A stretch of 20,445 nt of DNA from an uncultured Actinomycetes bacterium (lineage in GTDB: Bacteria > Actinomycetota > Actinomycetes > Nanopelagicales > Nanopelagicaceae), in NCBI GenBank assembly GCA_903820565.1, contig CAIJHZ010000028.1, forward strand, positions 1 to 20,445, read 5' to 3'. Each line of letters opens with the position of its first letter. Positions within the stretch are counted from its first letter, which is position 1. Under the pieces are notes generated by a model that had not been told where the DNA came from, searched no databases, and saw only the letters and a list, made by a program, of their open reading frames with translations. Made by a program: the position numbers and the translations under genes. Positions 7,494 to 15,361 of this stretch are shown piece after piece.

Positions 7494-7952
7494 ATGAATA
7501 TTGACGAGATCGCTTCTGCATACGAGGCAGCAACCAAAGAGTTCTTATTAATCGCTACTTCTGTGCCTGAAAACAAGCTGGATTTAAATGATGGCGAAAA
7601 CTGGAGTTCTCGACAAGTAATTCACCACTGTGCCGATAGCGAAGCTCAGTCTTATGCACGCCTTCGCCGCTTAGTGGCAGAACCCAATCCAGTGATACAG
7701 GGATATGACGAAAACTTGTGGGCGCAAGATGCAACCCTTGGTTATACCGATTTACCAGTTGAGAATTCAATTGCAGTATTCACCGCAGTTCGCGCGGCAT
7801 CGCTAGACATCATTAAGCGCCTAAAGCCTGAGCAATTAGAGCTCACGGGAACTCATACCGAAGCGGGGGAGTATTCGTTGAAGCGTTGGCTTGAGACCTA
7901 TACCCGCCATGCCAATAATCATGCGGATCAGATCAAACAGAATTTGGCGTAG
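7494..7952 (+). CDS. DinB-superfamily (YfiT/DinB_2-like) protein
   Basis: 152 aa. DinB-like proteins are four-helix bundles that bind a divalent metal through three histidines; several are thiol transferases using mycothiol or bacillithiol. Seen: the family opening with a long helix, then WSSRQVIHHCADSE (His44/His45, first metal ligand), and a late YTRHANNHADQI motif (His139 and His143, second and third ligands). The full triad is present, so the protein should be active. The substrate is unknown; a mycothiol-dependent reaction fits an actinobacterium but is inference. The gene ends with three in-frame stops in a row (TAG TAG TAA, 7950-7958). It follows the 49-aa membrane protein by 2 nt. Confidence 0.82.
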   Translation: MNIDEIASAYEAATKEFLLIATSVPENKLDLNDGENWSSRQVIHHCADSEAQSYARLRRLVAEPNPVIQGYDENLWAQDATLGYTDLPVENSIAVFTAVRAASLDIIKRLKPEQLELTGTHTEAGEYSLKRWLETYTRHANNHADQIKQNLA

Positions 7953-7956
7953 TAGT

Positions 7957-8023
7957 AACCCCTAGGAAATAACCTCCCCTTATCACCCCAATAGGGGTGA
8001 GGCTGCCTTGATTATGGGGGGTT
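7957..8023 (+). promoter_or_regulatory. C-rich/G-rich region with competing hairpins upstream of LuxR gene
   Basis: A perfect 7-bp hairpin TCACCCC-AATA-GGGGTGA lies at 7983-8000. AACCTCCC (7971-7978) can also pair with GGGGGGTT (8016-8023) around it. Alternatively, ACCCCTA (7958-7964) is fully complementary to TAGGGGT (7992-7998), and AACCCC (7957-7962) to GGGGTT (8018-8023). The structures exclude one another. There is no T-run, so it is a poor intrinsic terminator; it may be an operator palindrome or a leader element for the downstream regulator gene. Confidence 0.4.
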
Positions 8024-8042
8024 AAGCCATCACCCTTTGAGC

Positions 8043-10616
8043 ATGAAACGTGGCGTAGTTCCGGGTGTGAATCTAGCTCGCACCGTACCCCCAGCTGTCC
8101 CCGCCAATTTTCTTTCTCGAAAGCATCTTTTTCCCCTATTTGAAACAAATATGCCAGGAGCCACGATTGTGGCAGCTCCGGCGGGCTACGGAAAAACATT
8201 ACTTGTCGCGGAATGGGTTGAAGCTCAAACTAGACCAACAATTTGGTGCGCAGTAGATCCTAATGATTCACCACAAATGTTCTTTGCCCACATTGTGCAA
8301 GCGGTTCGAAATGTTCTACCCAACTTTGGCACAGATTTTGAAAGTGAAAGATTTCTGTCAGCAGATAGTTACATAAGATTTATGGTTCGTGAAGCTAGTG
8401 CGGTTGAGGAAGACTTTAACTTTGTTATCGATAATGGGCCTGCCGATGCTGATGAGATAAGTCCATTTGCGCAAGCACTAGTTGATAGCTTACCCAATAA
8501 TGTCCATGTTGTAATCGTACGCCGAGTTACCCCCGCTACTTCGTTGGCGCGATATGCAAGTCTTGGCAACCTCAGTTTAATCACAAGTCAGGATTTGAAG
8601 TTTTCCCAGGATGAAATCGTAGTCATTTGTGAACTTAATGGTCTGGACCACAATGATTGGAAGGTTTCGAAGCATTTAATAAAGTGCAATGGTTGGCCTG
8701 CTGCTATTCAAATGATGGCGAAAAATGTTTCGCGTGGCGTAATGGATAGTGAATTTAAAATAGCCGAGACCTCAAACCCATTAGGAATTTTAGCGTTAGA
8801 GTCTGTCAATTCTCTTAACGAAGAAAATAAGTACAATTTATTGAAGCTTGCGATAGTAGAAGAATTCGATCTTGAAGTAGCGGCGATTATTCTTGGCCAA
8901 GATTTTTCAGAAACCTACATTAACAAATTGGCAACCGATGGCATGTTTGTTTCTGTTTCCTCTGGGATTCAAAGAAAATTTACTATCAATCCAATTATTT
9001 ATGAGGTACTTCAAGAGCTCAGAGCAAATAGTAAAAAGCAAGAAAAAGTAATTCATGAAAAACTTGCTAGATATTTCATCTCAAAAGGCTCTCCGGCGCA
9101 GGGGTTAGAACACATATTTCAATCAGGAGATCGCAAACAGATTACAGAAACTCTTCGATTGTCGATTCGAGAAATGGCCGCAGTTGGCCGTGGTGATCAA
9201 ATTATCCGCTGGGCCCAATATGGTGCTGACGACAGCCCTGATGGTGAGGTAATGAAAAAAGCGATTCAAGTCGTTGGTCATTTAGTTAACTTGGATTTTC
9301 AAAAAGCTGAAGGCATGGCTGCCGAATTAGATTATGTTGCTGCACAGAACCCGCAGTTAGAGTTTTTAACTCAGATAACTGCCATGGTCATGTCGCATGT
9401 GTATTTCGCTCGAGGTGATTATGAGCGTACTCAGGTAATGATAACCAAAGGATTGGCTAGTGAATTTGAGACTGCATCAATAGAAAATGTGGACAAAATT
9501 GCACTTTTGCGACTTCAAGCAGACATTGCCTACATCTATGACAATTCAGAATTGGTTGAGTCATCTCTACTTCGAGCTAGAGAATTACAAGACGAGCACA
9601 ACCAAGTAATTACCGGGTATCACATTGGGTGCATGACAGCGATGTCACTGTGGTGTCAAGGAAGGTTTTTTGAGGCAGCAGAATTTGCATCAGTTGCAAT
9701 CGCACAAGCTCAAAATAATGGTTTCTCGGGAATTACCGGATCCTTTGATGCCATGTTGGTGTTATCTAGATGCCAGCTTGAACTTTCTCAATTAGAAAAA
9801 GCTATTGAGAGTTCAAGTTTATTTGAACAAAAAGCCGAGGCGGCACAGATGTGGCCTTGGTATTTTATGTATTTTGGAATGCGCTCAAGAATCCAAGTAA
9901 CTCGAGGACGAATCACACCTGTAGTCGATGAGCTTACAGCGCAACGCAATAAACATAAGCAACTTCAGACCCCCAATCAACTAGGTTGGATAATCGATGT
10001 TACAGATGTCTTTTTACGCTTTGTTTTAAATGACTGGAAGCGCGCTGAAGAATTGTTGCAACGAATGCCTAAAATTGAGATGGTACGACAAATCGAAATG
10101 AACTTAAAGTTTGAAGCAGATCCAAAACGAATTCACGCTTTAGTTGCGCAGCTTCCTGAAACTACCCCGCGGGAAAGGGTTAACAAGATCTTGTATCAAG
10201 CCACCATCAATATCGATCAAGAAAATGTGGCACTTAACTACTTGCGAACCGCCCTTGACCTAGGGGCAGAGGTTGGCTTTCATGAGTATTTCGTTCGTCA
10301 AAATCGGCTCTATCCAATAATGGTGAAAGCTGCTGCTGCTAAGCCAACAATCTTCATAGAAAGTGTGGTGCATGAGATGTCAGAACGTATTAAGAATTCA
10401 AATTCAGATACCGGCGCGCTTGAAGAGAAACTGACCAACCGAGAACTTGAGATCTTGAAGCATCTGACTACTGGAAATCCAATTAGTGCAATAGCTAAGC
10501 AACTTCATATTTCACAGAACACGATGAAGACTCATCTGCGAAATGTGTATCGAAAACTAGATGTTGATGGACGCCATACAGCGGTGGATAAGGCAAAGAA
10601 GCTACTTCTAATTTGA
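8043..10616 (+). CDS. MalT-like LuxR-family STAND ATPase transcription regulator
   Basis: 857 aa from ATG at 8043; a TTG two codons earlier (8037) is equally open. Neither has a good Shine-Dalgarno. This is a large ATP-dependent regulator of the MalT/LAL type. Seen: Walker A AAPAGYGKT (44-52) followed by LLVAEW, a hallmark of MalT-like STAND NTPases; a weak Walker B-like FNFVIDN, which lacks the usual double Asp; a long helical middle and C-terminal part (about 330-780), consistent with TPR-like sensor repeats; and a C-terminal LuxR HTH (about 793-857) with LTNRELEILKHLTTG, IAKQLHISQNTMKTHLRNVYRKL. Such proteins usually bind an inducer and activate nearby genes. The next gene starts 41 nt after its stop and encodes an exporter, so the regulator may control the downstream exporter pair. 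The ligand is unknown. Confidence 0.88.
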   Translation: MKRGVVPGVNLARTVPPAVPANFLSRKHLFPLFETNMPGATIVAAPAGYGKTLLVAEWVEAQTRPTIWCAVDPNDSPQMFFAHIVQAVRNVLPNFGTDFESERFLSADSYIRFMVREASAVEEDFNFVIDNGPADADEISPFAQALVDSLPNNVHVVIVRRVTPATSLARYASLGNLSLITSQDLKFSQDEIVVICELNGLDHNDWKVSKHLIKCNGWPAAIQMMAKNVSRGVMDSEFKIAETSNPLGILALESVNSLNEENKYNLLKLAIVEEFDLEVAAIILGQDFSETYINKLATDGMFVSVSSGIQRKFTINPIIYEVLQELRANSKKQEKVIHEKLARYFISKGSPAQGLEHIFQSGDRKQITETLRLSIREMAAVGRGDQIIRWAQYGADDSPDGEVMKKAIQVVGHLVNLDFQKAEGMAAELDYVAAQNPQLEFLTQITAMVMSHVYFARGDYERTQVMITKGLASEFETASIENVDKIALLRLQADIAYIYDNSELVESSLLRARELQDEHNQVITGYHIGCMTAMSLWCQGRFFEAAEFASVAIAQAQNNGFSGITGSFDAMLVLSRCQLELSQLEKAIESSSLFEQKAEAAQMWPWYFMYFGMRSRIQVTRGRITPVVDELTAQRNKHKQLQTPNQLGWIIDVTDVFLRFVLNDWKRAEELLQRMPKIEMVRQIEMNLKFEADPKRIHALVAQLPETTPRERVNKILYQATINIDQENVALNYLRTALDLGAEVGFHEYFVRQNRLYPIMVKAAAAKPTIFIESVVHEMSERIKNSNSDTGALEEKLTNRELEILKHLTTGNPISAIAKQLHISQNTMKTHLRNVYRKLDVDGRHTAVDKAKKLLLI

Positions 10617-10657
10617 TGTAGTCAGCAATACTGGAAGTGTCAGATAGGGTTGCCAGT

Positions 10658-11869
10658 ATGGGTCCAGCCTTTAATCGCATGTGGGCATCGAGCATAATTT
10701 CCAATCTTTCCGATGGAATTTTGATCGCGGCAGCGCCGCTTCTGGCTATTTCACTGACAGACAGCACGGTATTGATTTCTGCAATTGGTGCAATGGTTAT
10801 GTTGCCTTGGCTGCTCTTTGCAATCCCAATTGGGGTTTTAGTCGATCGAGTAGATCGCCGTTTTATTCTGGCAGGGGCAAATGCCACGCGAAGCGCTGTA
10901 GTTGGGTTGTTAGCGCTACTTATAGCTACCGACAACGTGTCTATTTATTGGCTGCTTGTTGCTTCATTTGTCATTGGGGTTTGTGAAGTAGCCGCCGATA
11001 CAACTGCCCAATCCCTGATCCCGCAAATTTTAGAAGAGAATAATTACGAAAAAGGTAATTCACGTCTTCAAATATCAGAGACAGTTATTCAGGGCTTTGT
11101 TGGCGCACCGTTGAGCGGTTTTATCTACGCCATCGCTATTTCACTGCCCTTCTTTATCAACAGCCTTGGGTTAGCGGTCGCCGCCTTGCTAGCTCTTTCA
11201 ATACCAATTAAGTATCTACAAGATGTCCGGAATGAAGGTGTTGAAAAAGAAAAGAAGAAGTTTGTTGCAGATATGAAGTTTGGAATCAGCTACCTCTACA
11301 AGGAAAAGGTTTTGCGCAGGCTTGTCGTTACTACCGCCTCGATTGGCGTGTGTTATTCAATGGGCATGGCAACAGTGGTGCTCTTTATTATTAAAGAACT
11401 TGGACTCCCTAAACAACTCTTTGGTGTGATTCTTACAATCCAAGGACTGGGTGCAATAGCTGGTGCCTTTGTGGCTCCACGATTATCGAAGAAATTTGGT
11501 AGAAGTCGTGTGATGACCTTTGGCATAACTTCAAGTTCCGTGGTCTTGTTACTTCAGGGATTTTCACCAAATATTTACATCTTCGTAGCTCTTGCAACCT
11601 TTGGTGGGTTCGCTGTATCTCAGTGGAATATTTTGCTGATGGCAACATATCAAACAGTTATTCCCAACGAACTATATGGACGCATTCATGGAACCCGCCG
11701 GACCTTGGTCTGGGGAATGATGCCGATCGGATCGTTGTTGGGAGGAGTGCTTGCCCACTACAACTTGCGCTTACCTATGTATGTTGGTGGAGTAATCGCA
11801 ACGACGCTCGCGATTTTATCAATCGGATTTCTTCTCAATATTGCTGAGACTGCAAAGCCTTCACAGTAA
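10658..11869 (+). CDS. MFS transporter, PF05977 (MFS_3) type, first of tandem pair
   Basis: 403 aa from ATG 10658, which has AGGG 8 nt upstream. An in-frame GTG at 10637 would add 7 residues but its only purine-rich stretch overlaps the start itself. Seen: about 12 hydrophobic helices in two halves; the MFS motif between helices 2 and 3, GVLVDRVDRR; a central cytoplasmic loop rich in Lys/Glu (VEKEKKKF); and the C-terminal signature IPNELYGRIHGTRRTLVWGMMPIGSLLGG. The latter is typical of the transmembrane secretion effector group, related to EntS and macrolide exporters. It is likely a proton-driven drug or metabolite exporter in the cytoplasmic membrane. It follows the LuxR gene closely, and a paralogue starts 9 nt after its stop. 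The substrate cannot be read from sequence. Confidence 0.85.
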   Translation: MGPAFNRMWASSIISNLSDGILIAAAPLLAISLTDSTVLISAIGAMVMLPWLLFAIPIGVLVDRVDRRFILAGANATRSAVVGLLALLIATDNVSIYWLLVASFVIGVCEVAADTTAQSLIPQILEENNYEKGNSRLQISETVIQGFVGAPLSGFIYAIAISLPFFINSLGLAVAALLALSIPIKYLQDVRNEGVEKEKKKFVADMKFGISYLYKEKVLRRLVVTTASIGVCYSMGMATVVLFIIKELGLPKQLFGVILTIQGLGAIAGAFVAPRLSKKFGRSRVMTFGITSSSVVLLLQGFSPNIYIFVALATFGGFAVSQWNILLMATYQTVIPNELYGRIHGTRRTLVWGMMPIGSLLGGVLAHYNLRLPMYVGGVIATTLAILSIGFLLNIAETAKPSQ

Positions 11870-11878
11870 AGTTCTTTC

Positions 11879-13186
11879 ATGTCGAAAAAGCTGGGCTCGT
11901 CCTATTGGCGTTTATGGACCGCCACAGTGATTTCTAACTTGGGTGATGGGATATCTGGGATTGCTTATCCTTGGGTTGCATCTGCTGTCACTCGTTCACC
12001 ATTGTTGATTGCGGTAGCCGGCTTTGCTTCACGTTTACCGTGGCTGATTTTTACCTTGCACGCAGGGGTGCTTACAGACAGGTTTGATCGCCGCAAATTA
12101 ATTGTGGCAATGGATACGGCGAGAGGCGTTTTGACTCTGATAGTTGGTGCAATCATCCTGCTCAACAAGGATTCACTTCCTTCACTTAATGATCTGACAT
12201 CTATAACGGATCTAGAAACAAATTGGCCTTTATATATAACCCTTGTTATCACGGCATTTTTATTTGGACTAGCTGAAGTCTTACGAGATAACAGCGCGCA
12301 AACCCTCATGCCAAGTCTTGTTGAATCTGAAAACCTTGAAAAAGCAAATGGGCGGATGTGGTCTGCTGAGTCATTAACTAATGGTTTCATTGGGCCACCA
12401 CTTGGTTCCTTTATTATTGGAATCGCCATCTACCTTCCATTTTTTGTTGATGCTGGAACATTTTTTGTGGCAGTGGCATTAATCGCAAGTATCTCGGGAA
12501 GTTTCAAACCAGTTGAAGAAAAACCGCGGGAAAAAATCAACTTTAAGACAGAGATCAAAGAGGGCTATCGTTGGTTATGGTCACATGATTTGTTGCGCCC
12601 GATGGCAATTATTTTAGGAGCGCTAAATCTTGTGGGAACTATGATGGCAGCAACATTAATTTTGTATACACAAGAAGTTCTCAATACATCTGTTTTTGTT
12701 TTCGCAGTATTAGGAACTGCAGGGGCAGTTGGTGGAATTGCAGGAGGGTTAATTGCCCCAAAGATTTCTGAAAAAATGGGAAGCGGACCTTCCTTGTGGC
12801 TCTCACTTGCAATGGGTCCGATTGGTGCAGTAATTATTGGTACAACAAGTTCGTGGCAAGTGGTGTGGGTTGTCTTACTTTTCCATTCATTTTTTTCAAT
12901 TTTGTGGAACACCATCACCGTTTCGCTCCGCCAAAGCATCATTCCTACCTATTTATTAGGACGAGTAAATAGCGTCTATCGATTTTTTGGGTGGGGCTCG
13001 ATCCCAATAGGAATGTTTCTGGGAGGGGCATTTGTGAGCATTGCTCAACACTTTTTCTCCCGCGAAATGGCACTTCGTACTCCTTATCTATTAGGAGCAG
13101 TTTTCGGGGTAATAATCTTCATTTTTGCCGCCCCTCGCCTGACGACAAAGGCGATAGATCAAGCCCGGGCCGAGGCGCATAGCTAG
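11879..13186 (+). CDS. MFS transporter, PF05977 (MFS_3) type, second of tandem pair
   Basis: 435 aa. It is a paralogue of the preceding gene: the starts align (RLWTATVISNLGDG against RMWASSIISNLSDG), as do motif A (GVLTDRFDRRKL, 63-74), the ENLEKANGRMWSAE/ENNYEKGNSRLQISE region and the end signature RQSIIPTYLLGRVNSVYRFFGWGSIPIGMFLGG. About 12 membrane helices are predicted. It is longer mainly through an extra polar loop near residues 95-115 (KDSLPSLNDLTSITDLETN) before the fourth helix. No clear Shine-Dalgarno precedes the ATG. The gene is likely a member of the same transcript as the LuxR and first MFS genes. It is probably an exporter; a heterodimer or division of substrates between the two paralogues is speculative. 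Confidence 0.87.
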   Translation: MSKKLGSSYWRLWTATVISNLGDGISGIAYPWVASAVTRSPLLIAVAGFASRLPWLIFTLHAGVLTDRFDRRKLIVAMDTARGVLTLIVGAIILLNKDSLPSLNDLTSITDLETNWPLYITLVITAFLFGLAEVLRDNSAQTLMPSLVESENLEKANGRMWSAESLTNGFIGPPLGSFIIGIAIYLPFFVDAGTFFVAVALIASISGSFKPVEEKPREKINFKTEIKEGYRWLWSHDLLRPMAIILGALNLVGTMMAATLILYTQEVLNTSVFVFAVLGTAGAVGGIAGGLIAPKISEKMGSGPSLWLSLAMGPIGAVIIGTTSSWQVVWVVLLFHSFFSILWNTITVSLRQSIIPTYLLGRVNSVYRFFGWGSIPIGMFLGGAFVSIAQHFFSREMALRTPYLLGAVFGVIIFIFAAPRLTTKAIDQARAEAHS

Positions 13187-13202
13187 CCCAAATATCACTC
13201 CG

Positions 13203-13233
13203 TTTACACCATTTCTTTACATGACCGTTATAA
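13203..13233 (+). promoter_or_regulatory. Possible promoter of the peptide ABC operon
   Basis: TTTACA (13203-13208) and TTATAA (13228-13233) are spaced 19 nt apart, somewhat long for a sigma-70-type promoter. A second TTTACA lies at 13216, making a 13-nt-spaced repeat that could instead be an operator. Transcription from here would give a 5' leader of about 125 nt ahead of the substrate-binding-protein gene. The assignment is weak. Confidence 0.35.
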
Positions 13234-13354
13234 ACCCCCGCTTATGCAAACTGTTTGCCTGTTGCTCATCTGCTGTTCACTAGGGCACACTTTGCCTACC
13301 AAAAGCGCCTATGGGGCAGGTCGACTCTCCACAGACGCTTTTCTTAAACCCTCA

Positions 13355-13360
13355 AGGAGG
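13355..13360 (+). promoter_or_regulatory. Strong Shine-Dalgarno setting the SBP start
   Basis: AGGAGG with spacing of 6 nt selects the ATG at 13367. The reading frame is open upstream to 13244, but that stretch encodes no signal peptide immediately before the obvious one at 13367 and is taken as untranslated leader. Confidence 0.85.
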
Positions 13361-13366
13361 ATCTAT

Positions 13367-15205
13367 ATGAAGTTCACACGTAGCGCAAAGTTTGCGCTCG
13401 CAGCTGCAGCATCAGCGGCGTTAGCAGTTTCACTGCTTTCACCTGCACAAGCTGCAACACGTTCAACTATCGTGATTCACGATACAAACTCATTAACATC
13501 GTTTAACTCAAGCACTCCAGATACAAACCTAACTATCAATAGCAAGGTTGGAGCTCTATCTGGTATTGGTTTCTATTACATCGATAACAAGAAGAACGTT
13601 ATTCGTAACACTACATTCGGTAACTTTAAAGTTGTAAAGAACACTGCAACAGATTTCCGAATTGCATACACAGTAAACCCAGGTCTTGTCTGGTCTGATG
13701 GAACACCAATCAACGGAGTAGATCTTCTGTTGTCACACGTTCTTTCAAGCAACGTTTACTCAAAGGCTGCTGGCCTTGGAGATCCAGATAGCGACAACGT
13801 TCCAGACTTCAACTCAAATGGATACGGTGGAACTTACAACGACAACATTGTTGGACTGCCAGTTCTTTCAGCTGACAAGATGACAGTGACACTTCAGTTC
13901 AAGCAGAAGATTGCTAACTGGGATCTATATGGTCCAGGACCATCACCAGTTCACACACTTGTGCTTATGGCAGAAGGAAAGAAGGGTCTACAGTCAGTTA
14001 AGGATAACGAAGCTGCACGTGATCGCTTCTACGCTGCATACACAACAAAGAACACTGCTGTATTGAAGGCAATCGGTAAAGTTTGGTCAAATGACTACAA
14101 CATCACTCAGGTTGACGACAAGACAAACCCACTTCTTTGGGTCGGTAACGGTGGATTCACAGTTGATAGCGCAGTAACTAAGTCATCTGTAACACTTAAG
14201 GTCAACCCTAAGTACAACTCAGGTCCAAAGCTAAGCGGAACTATCGATACAGTTATCTTTAAGTTCATCTCAGACGGAACTGCAGCTGCACAGGCACTAG
14301 CAAACGGTGAGCTTGACGTTTACTCAGGTCAGCCAACAGCAGATGCTGTAGCTGCATTGAAGAAGCTAACAAACGTTAACATCATCGGTGGAATTAACGC
14401 TTGCTACGAGCACTGGGATACACGCGTAAATGCTGCACCAGGACAACCTGACTACAACGGTCTCTTCAAGGGACATGGTGGAAAGGGTGCAGATCTACGT
14501 AAAGCATTCCTTCTAGCAATTCCTCGTGAAGAAATCAACGAGAAGTTGATTGCGCCTATTAACCCAGCTGCACCAATCTTGGGTTCTACATTCATCGCCC
14601 CTGGCTTTGATGGCTACGAGCGTCTTATTGCAAACAACGGATCTAGCTACTACATCGGATCACAGGATGCACTTAACGCTAAGGCACTTCGCCTAGTACG
14701 TAAGTACTACCCAACTGCAAGCGCAAGCAACCCAGTTAAGGTCACCGTACTTGTACCGGGTAACAACCCACGTCGTGCTGCAGAGTTCGCACTTGCTAAG
14801 GCAAACGCACTCAAGGCTGGCTTCGATCTAGTTGGAGATGTTCAGGCTTCATGGTCTCCAAAGATTCAGCTATCAACATACGATGCTCAGTTCTTTGCTT
14901 ACTGCCCATCAGCAGTAACACAGGCTGGATCAAATGCTAACTTCCAACTTGGTGGAGGAAACAACCGTAACGGTGTTAACTTGCCACAGCTAGATGCAAT
15001 TCTTAACAAATTGCAACTTCCATTGGATAACCGCGCATACATCTCAACGATTATCGCTGCAGAGCGCATCATTAACGCCGAGGGACTTACATCTGGAGTA
15101 TTCCTGCACCCAGCAGTTACTGCAGTTAACAAGAACCTAAAGGGAATCAAGCCGTCACCACTTTCAAGTGACGTTGTTTGGAACTGGTGGGAGTGGTCAT
15201 ACTAA
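13367..15205 (+). CDS. Peptide/nickel-type ABC transporter substrate-binding protein (SBP_bac_5)
   Basis: 612 aa. This is the extracytoplasmic receptor that captures di- or oligopeptides for the permease encoded next door. Seen: a Sec signal peptide (KFTRSAKF, then an Ala-rich hydrophobic core, cleavage after AQA at 29). The mature part has the family's features: TVNPGLVWSDGTPINGVDLLLS early, then LRKAFLLAIPREEINEKL, and a C-terminal lobe ending at WNWWEWSY. There is no lipobox Cys at the cleavage site, unlike most Gram-positive binding proteins. Codon choice is much more biased than in neighbouring genes (Asn almost always AAC, Lys mostly AAG), which suggests very high expression. The stop is doubled (TAA TAG), and the TAA lies inside a hairpin. 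It heads the ABC operon. Peptide is the best guess for the substrate. Confidence 0.9.
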   Translation: MKFTRSAKFALAAAASAALAVSLLSPAQAATRSTIVIHDTNSLTSFNSSTPDTNLTINSKVGALSGIGFYYIDNKKNVIRNTTFGNFKVVKNTATDFRIAYTVNPGLVWSDGTPINGVDLLLSHVLSSNVYSKAAGLGDPDSDNVPDFNSNGYGGTYNDNIVGLPVLSADKMTVTLQFKQKIANWDLYGPGPSPVHTLVLMAEGKKGLQSVKDNEAARDRFYAAYTTKNTAVLKAIGKVWSNDYNITQVDDKTNPLLWVGNGGFTVDSAVTKSSVTLKVNPKYNSGPKLSGTIDTVIFKFISDGTAAAQALANGELDVYSGQPTADAVAALKKLTNVNIIGGINACYEHWDTRVNAAPGQPDYNGLFKGHGGKGADLRKAFLLAIPREEINEKLIAPINPAAPILGSTFIAPGFDGYERLIANNGSSYYIGSQDALNAKALRLVRKYYPTASASNPVKVTVLVPGNNPRRAAEFALAKANALKAGFDLVGDVQASWSPKIQLSTYDAQFFAYCPSAVTQAGSNANFQLGGGNNRNGVNLPQLDAILNKLQLPLDNRAYISTIIAAERIINAEGLTSGVFLHPAVTAVNKNLKGIKPSPLSSDVVWNWWEWSY

Positions 15206-15227
15206 TAGCTTGATTCTTAAGCTATTA
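15203..15227 (+). repeat. Hairpin containing the SBP stop codon
   Basis: TAATAGCTT (15203-15211) and AAGCTATTA (15219-15227) form a perfect 9-bp stem with a 7-nt loop. The first arm holds both tandem stop codons TAA TAG. It lies 30 nt before the larger stem-loop and may add to protection of the 3' end of the SBP message. Confidence 0.5.
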
Positions 15228-15249
15228 CCTCTACTGTAAAAAGTAGAAA

Positions 15250-15301
15250 AGTAGTATGCGAACGGCACTTGGTTGAAAAACCAGGTGCCGTTCGCGCTAC
15301 T
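15250..15301 (+). terminator. Strong intercistronic stem-loop (GAAA tetraloop) after SBP gene
   Basis: Arms 15258-15274 and 15279-15295 form a 17-bp stem with a single G-T pair and a GAAA loop (15275-15278). AGTAG (15250-15254) and CTACT (15297-15301) extend it past a small internal loop. The downstream sequence is only moderately T-rich (ATTTGCCTCTT), so it is either a leaky terminator or an RNA-stabilising element. In ABC operons such a structure usually keeps binding-protein mRNA far above permease mRNA. Confidence 0.7.
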
Positions 15302-15349
15302 ATTTGCCTCTTAGAATTGAATTATTGAGGCTAAACCAACAATGATTGC

Positions 15350-15355
15350 AAGGAG
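15350..15355 (+). promoter_or_regulatory. Shine-Dalgarno of permease gene
   Basis: AAGGAG with spacing of 6 nt before the ATG at 15362. It gives the permease gene its own translation start after the 156-nt intercistronic region. Confidence 0.75.
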
Positions 15356-15361
15356 CTCTTT

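Noticed and set aside
10637..10657. GTG start for the first MFS gene
   Set aside because: The purine-rich stretch overlaps the GTG itself, while ATG 10658 has AGGG at 8 nt. The GTG start remains possible and would add only 7 residues.
12565..12942. Long open frame antisense to the second MFS gene (and similar antisense frames elsewhere)
   Set aside because: No signal peptide, domain or start context; the frames mirror the codon pattern of the genuine gene on the other strand.
13301..13342. Possible hairpin AAAAGCG/CGCTTTT in the binding-protein leader
   Set aside because: Only 7 bp with a 28-nt loop and no matching riboswitch consensus that I recognise. It is too weak to list as a feature.
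13244..13366. Upstream extension of the binding-protein reading frame (41 extra codons)
   Set aside because: A strong AGGAGG site and a textbook signal peptide start at 13367. The upstream part would put 41 residues in front of the signal peptide and overlaps the likely promoter and leader.
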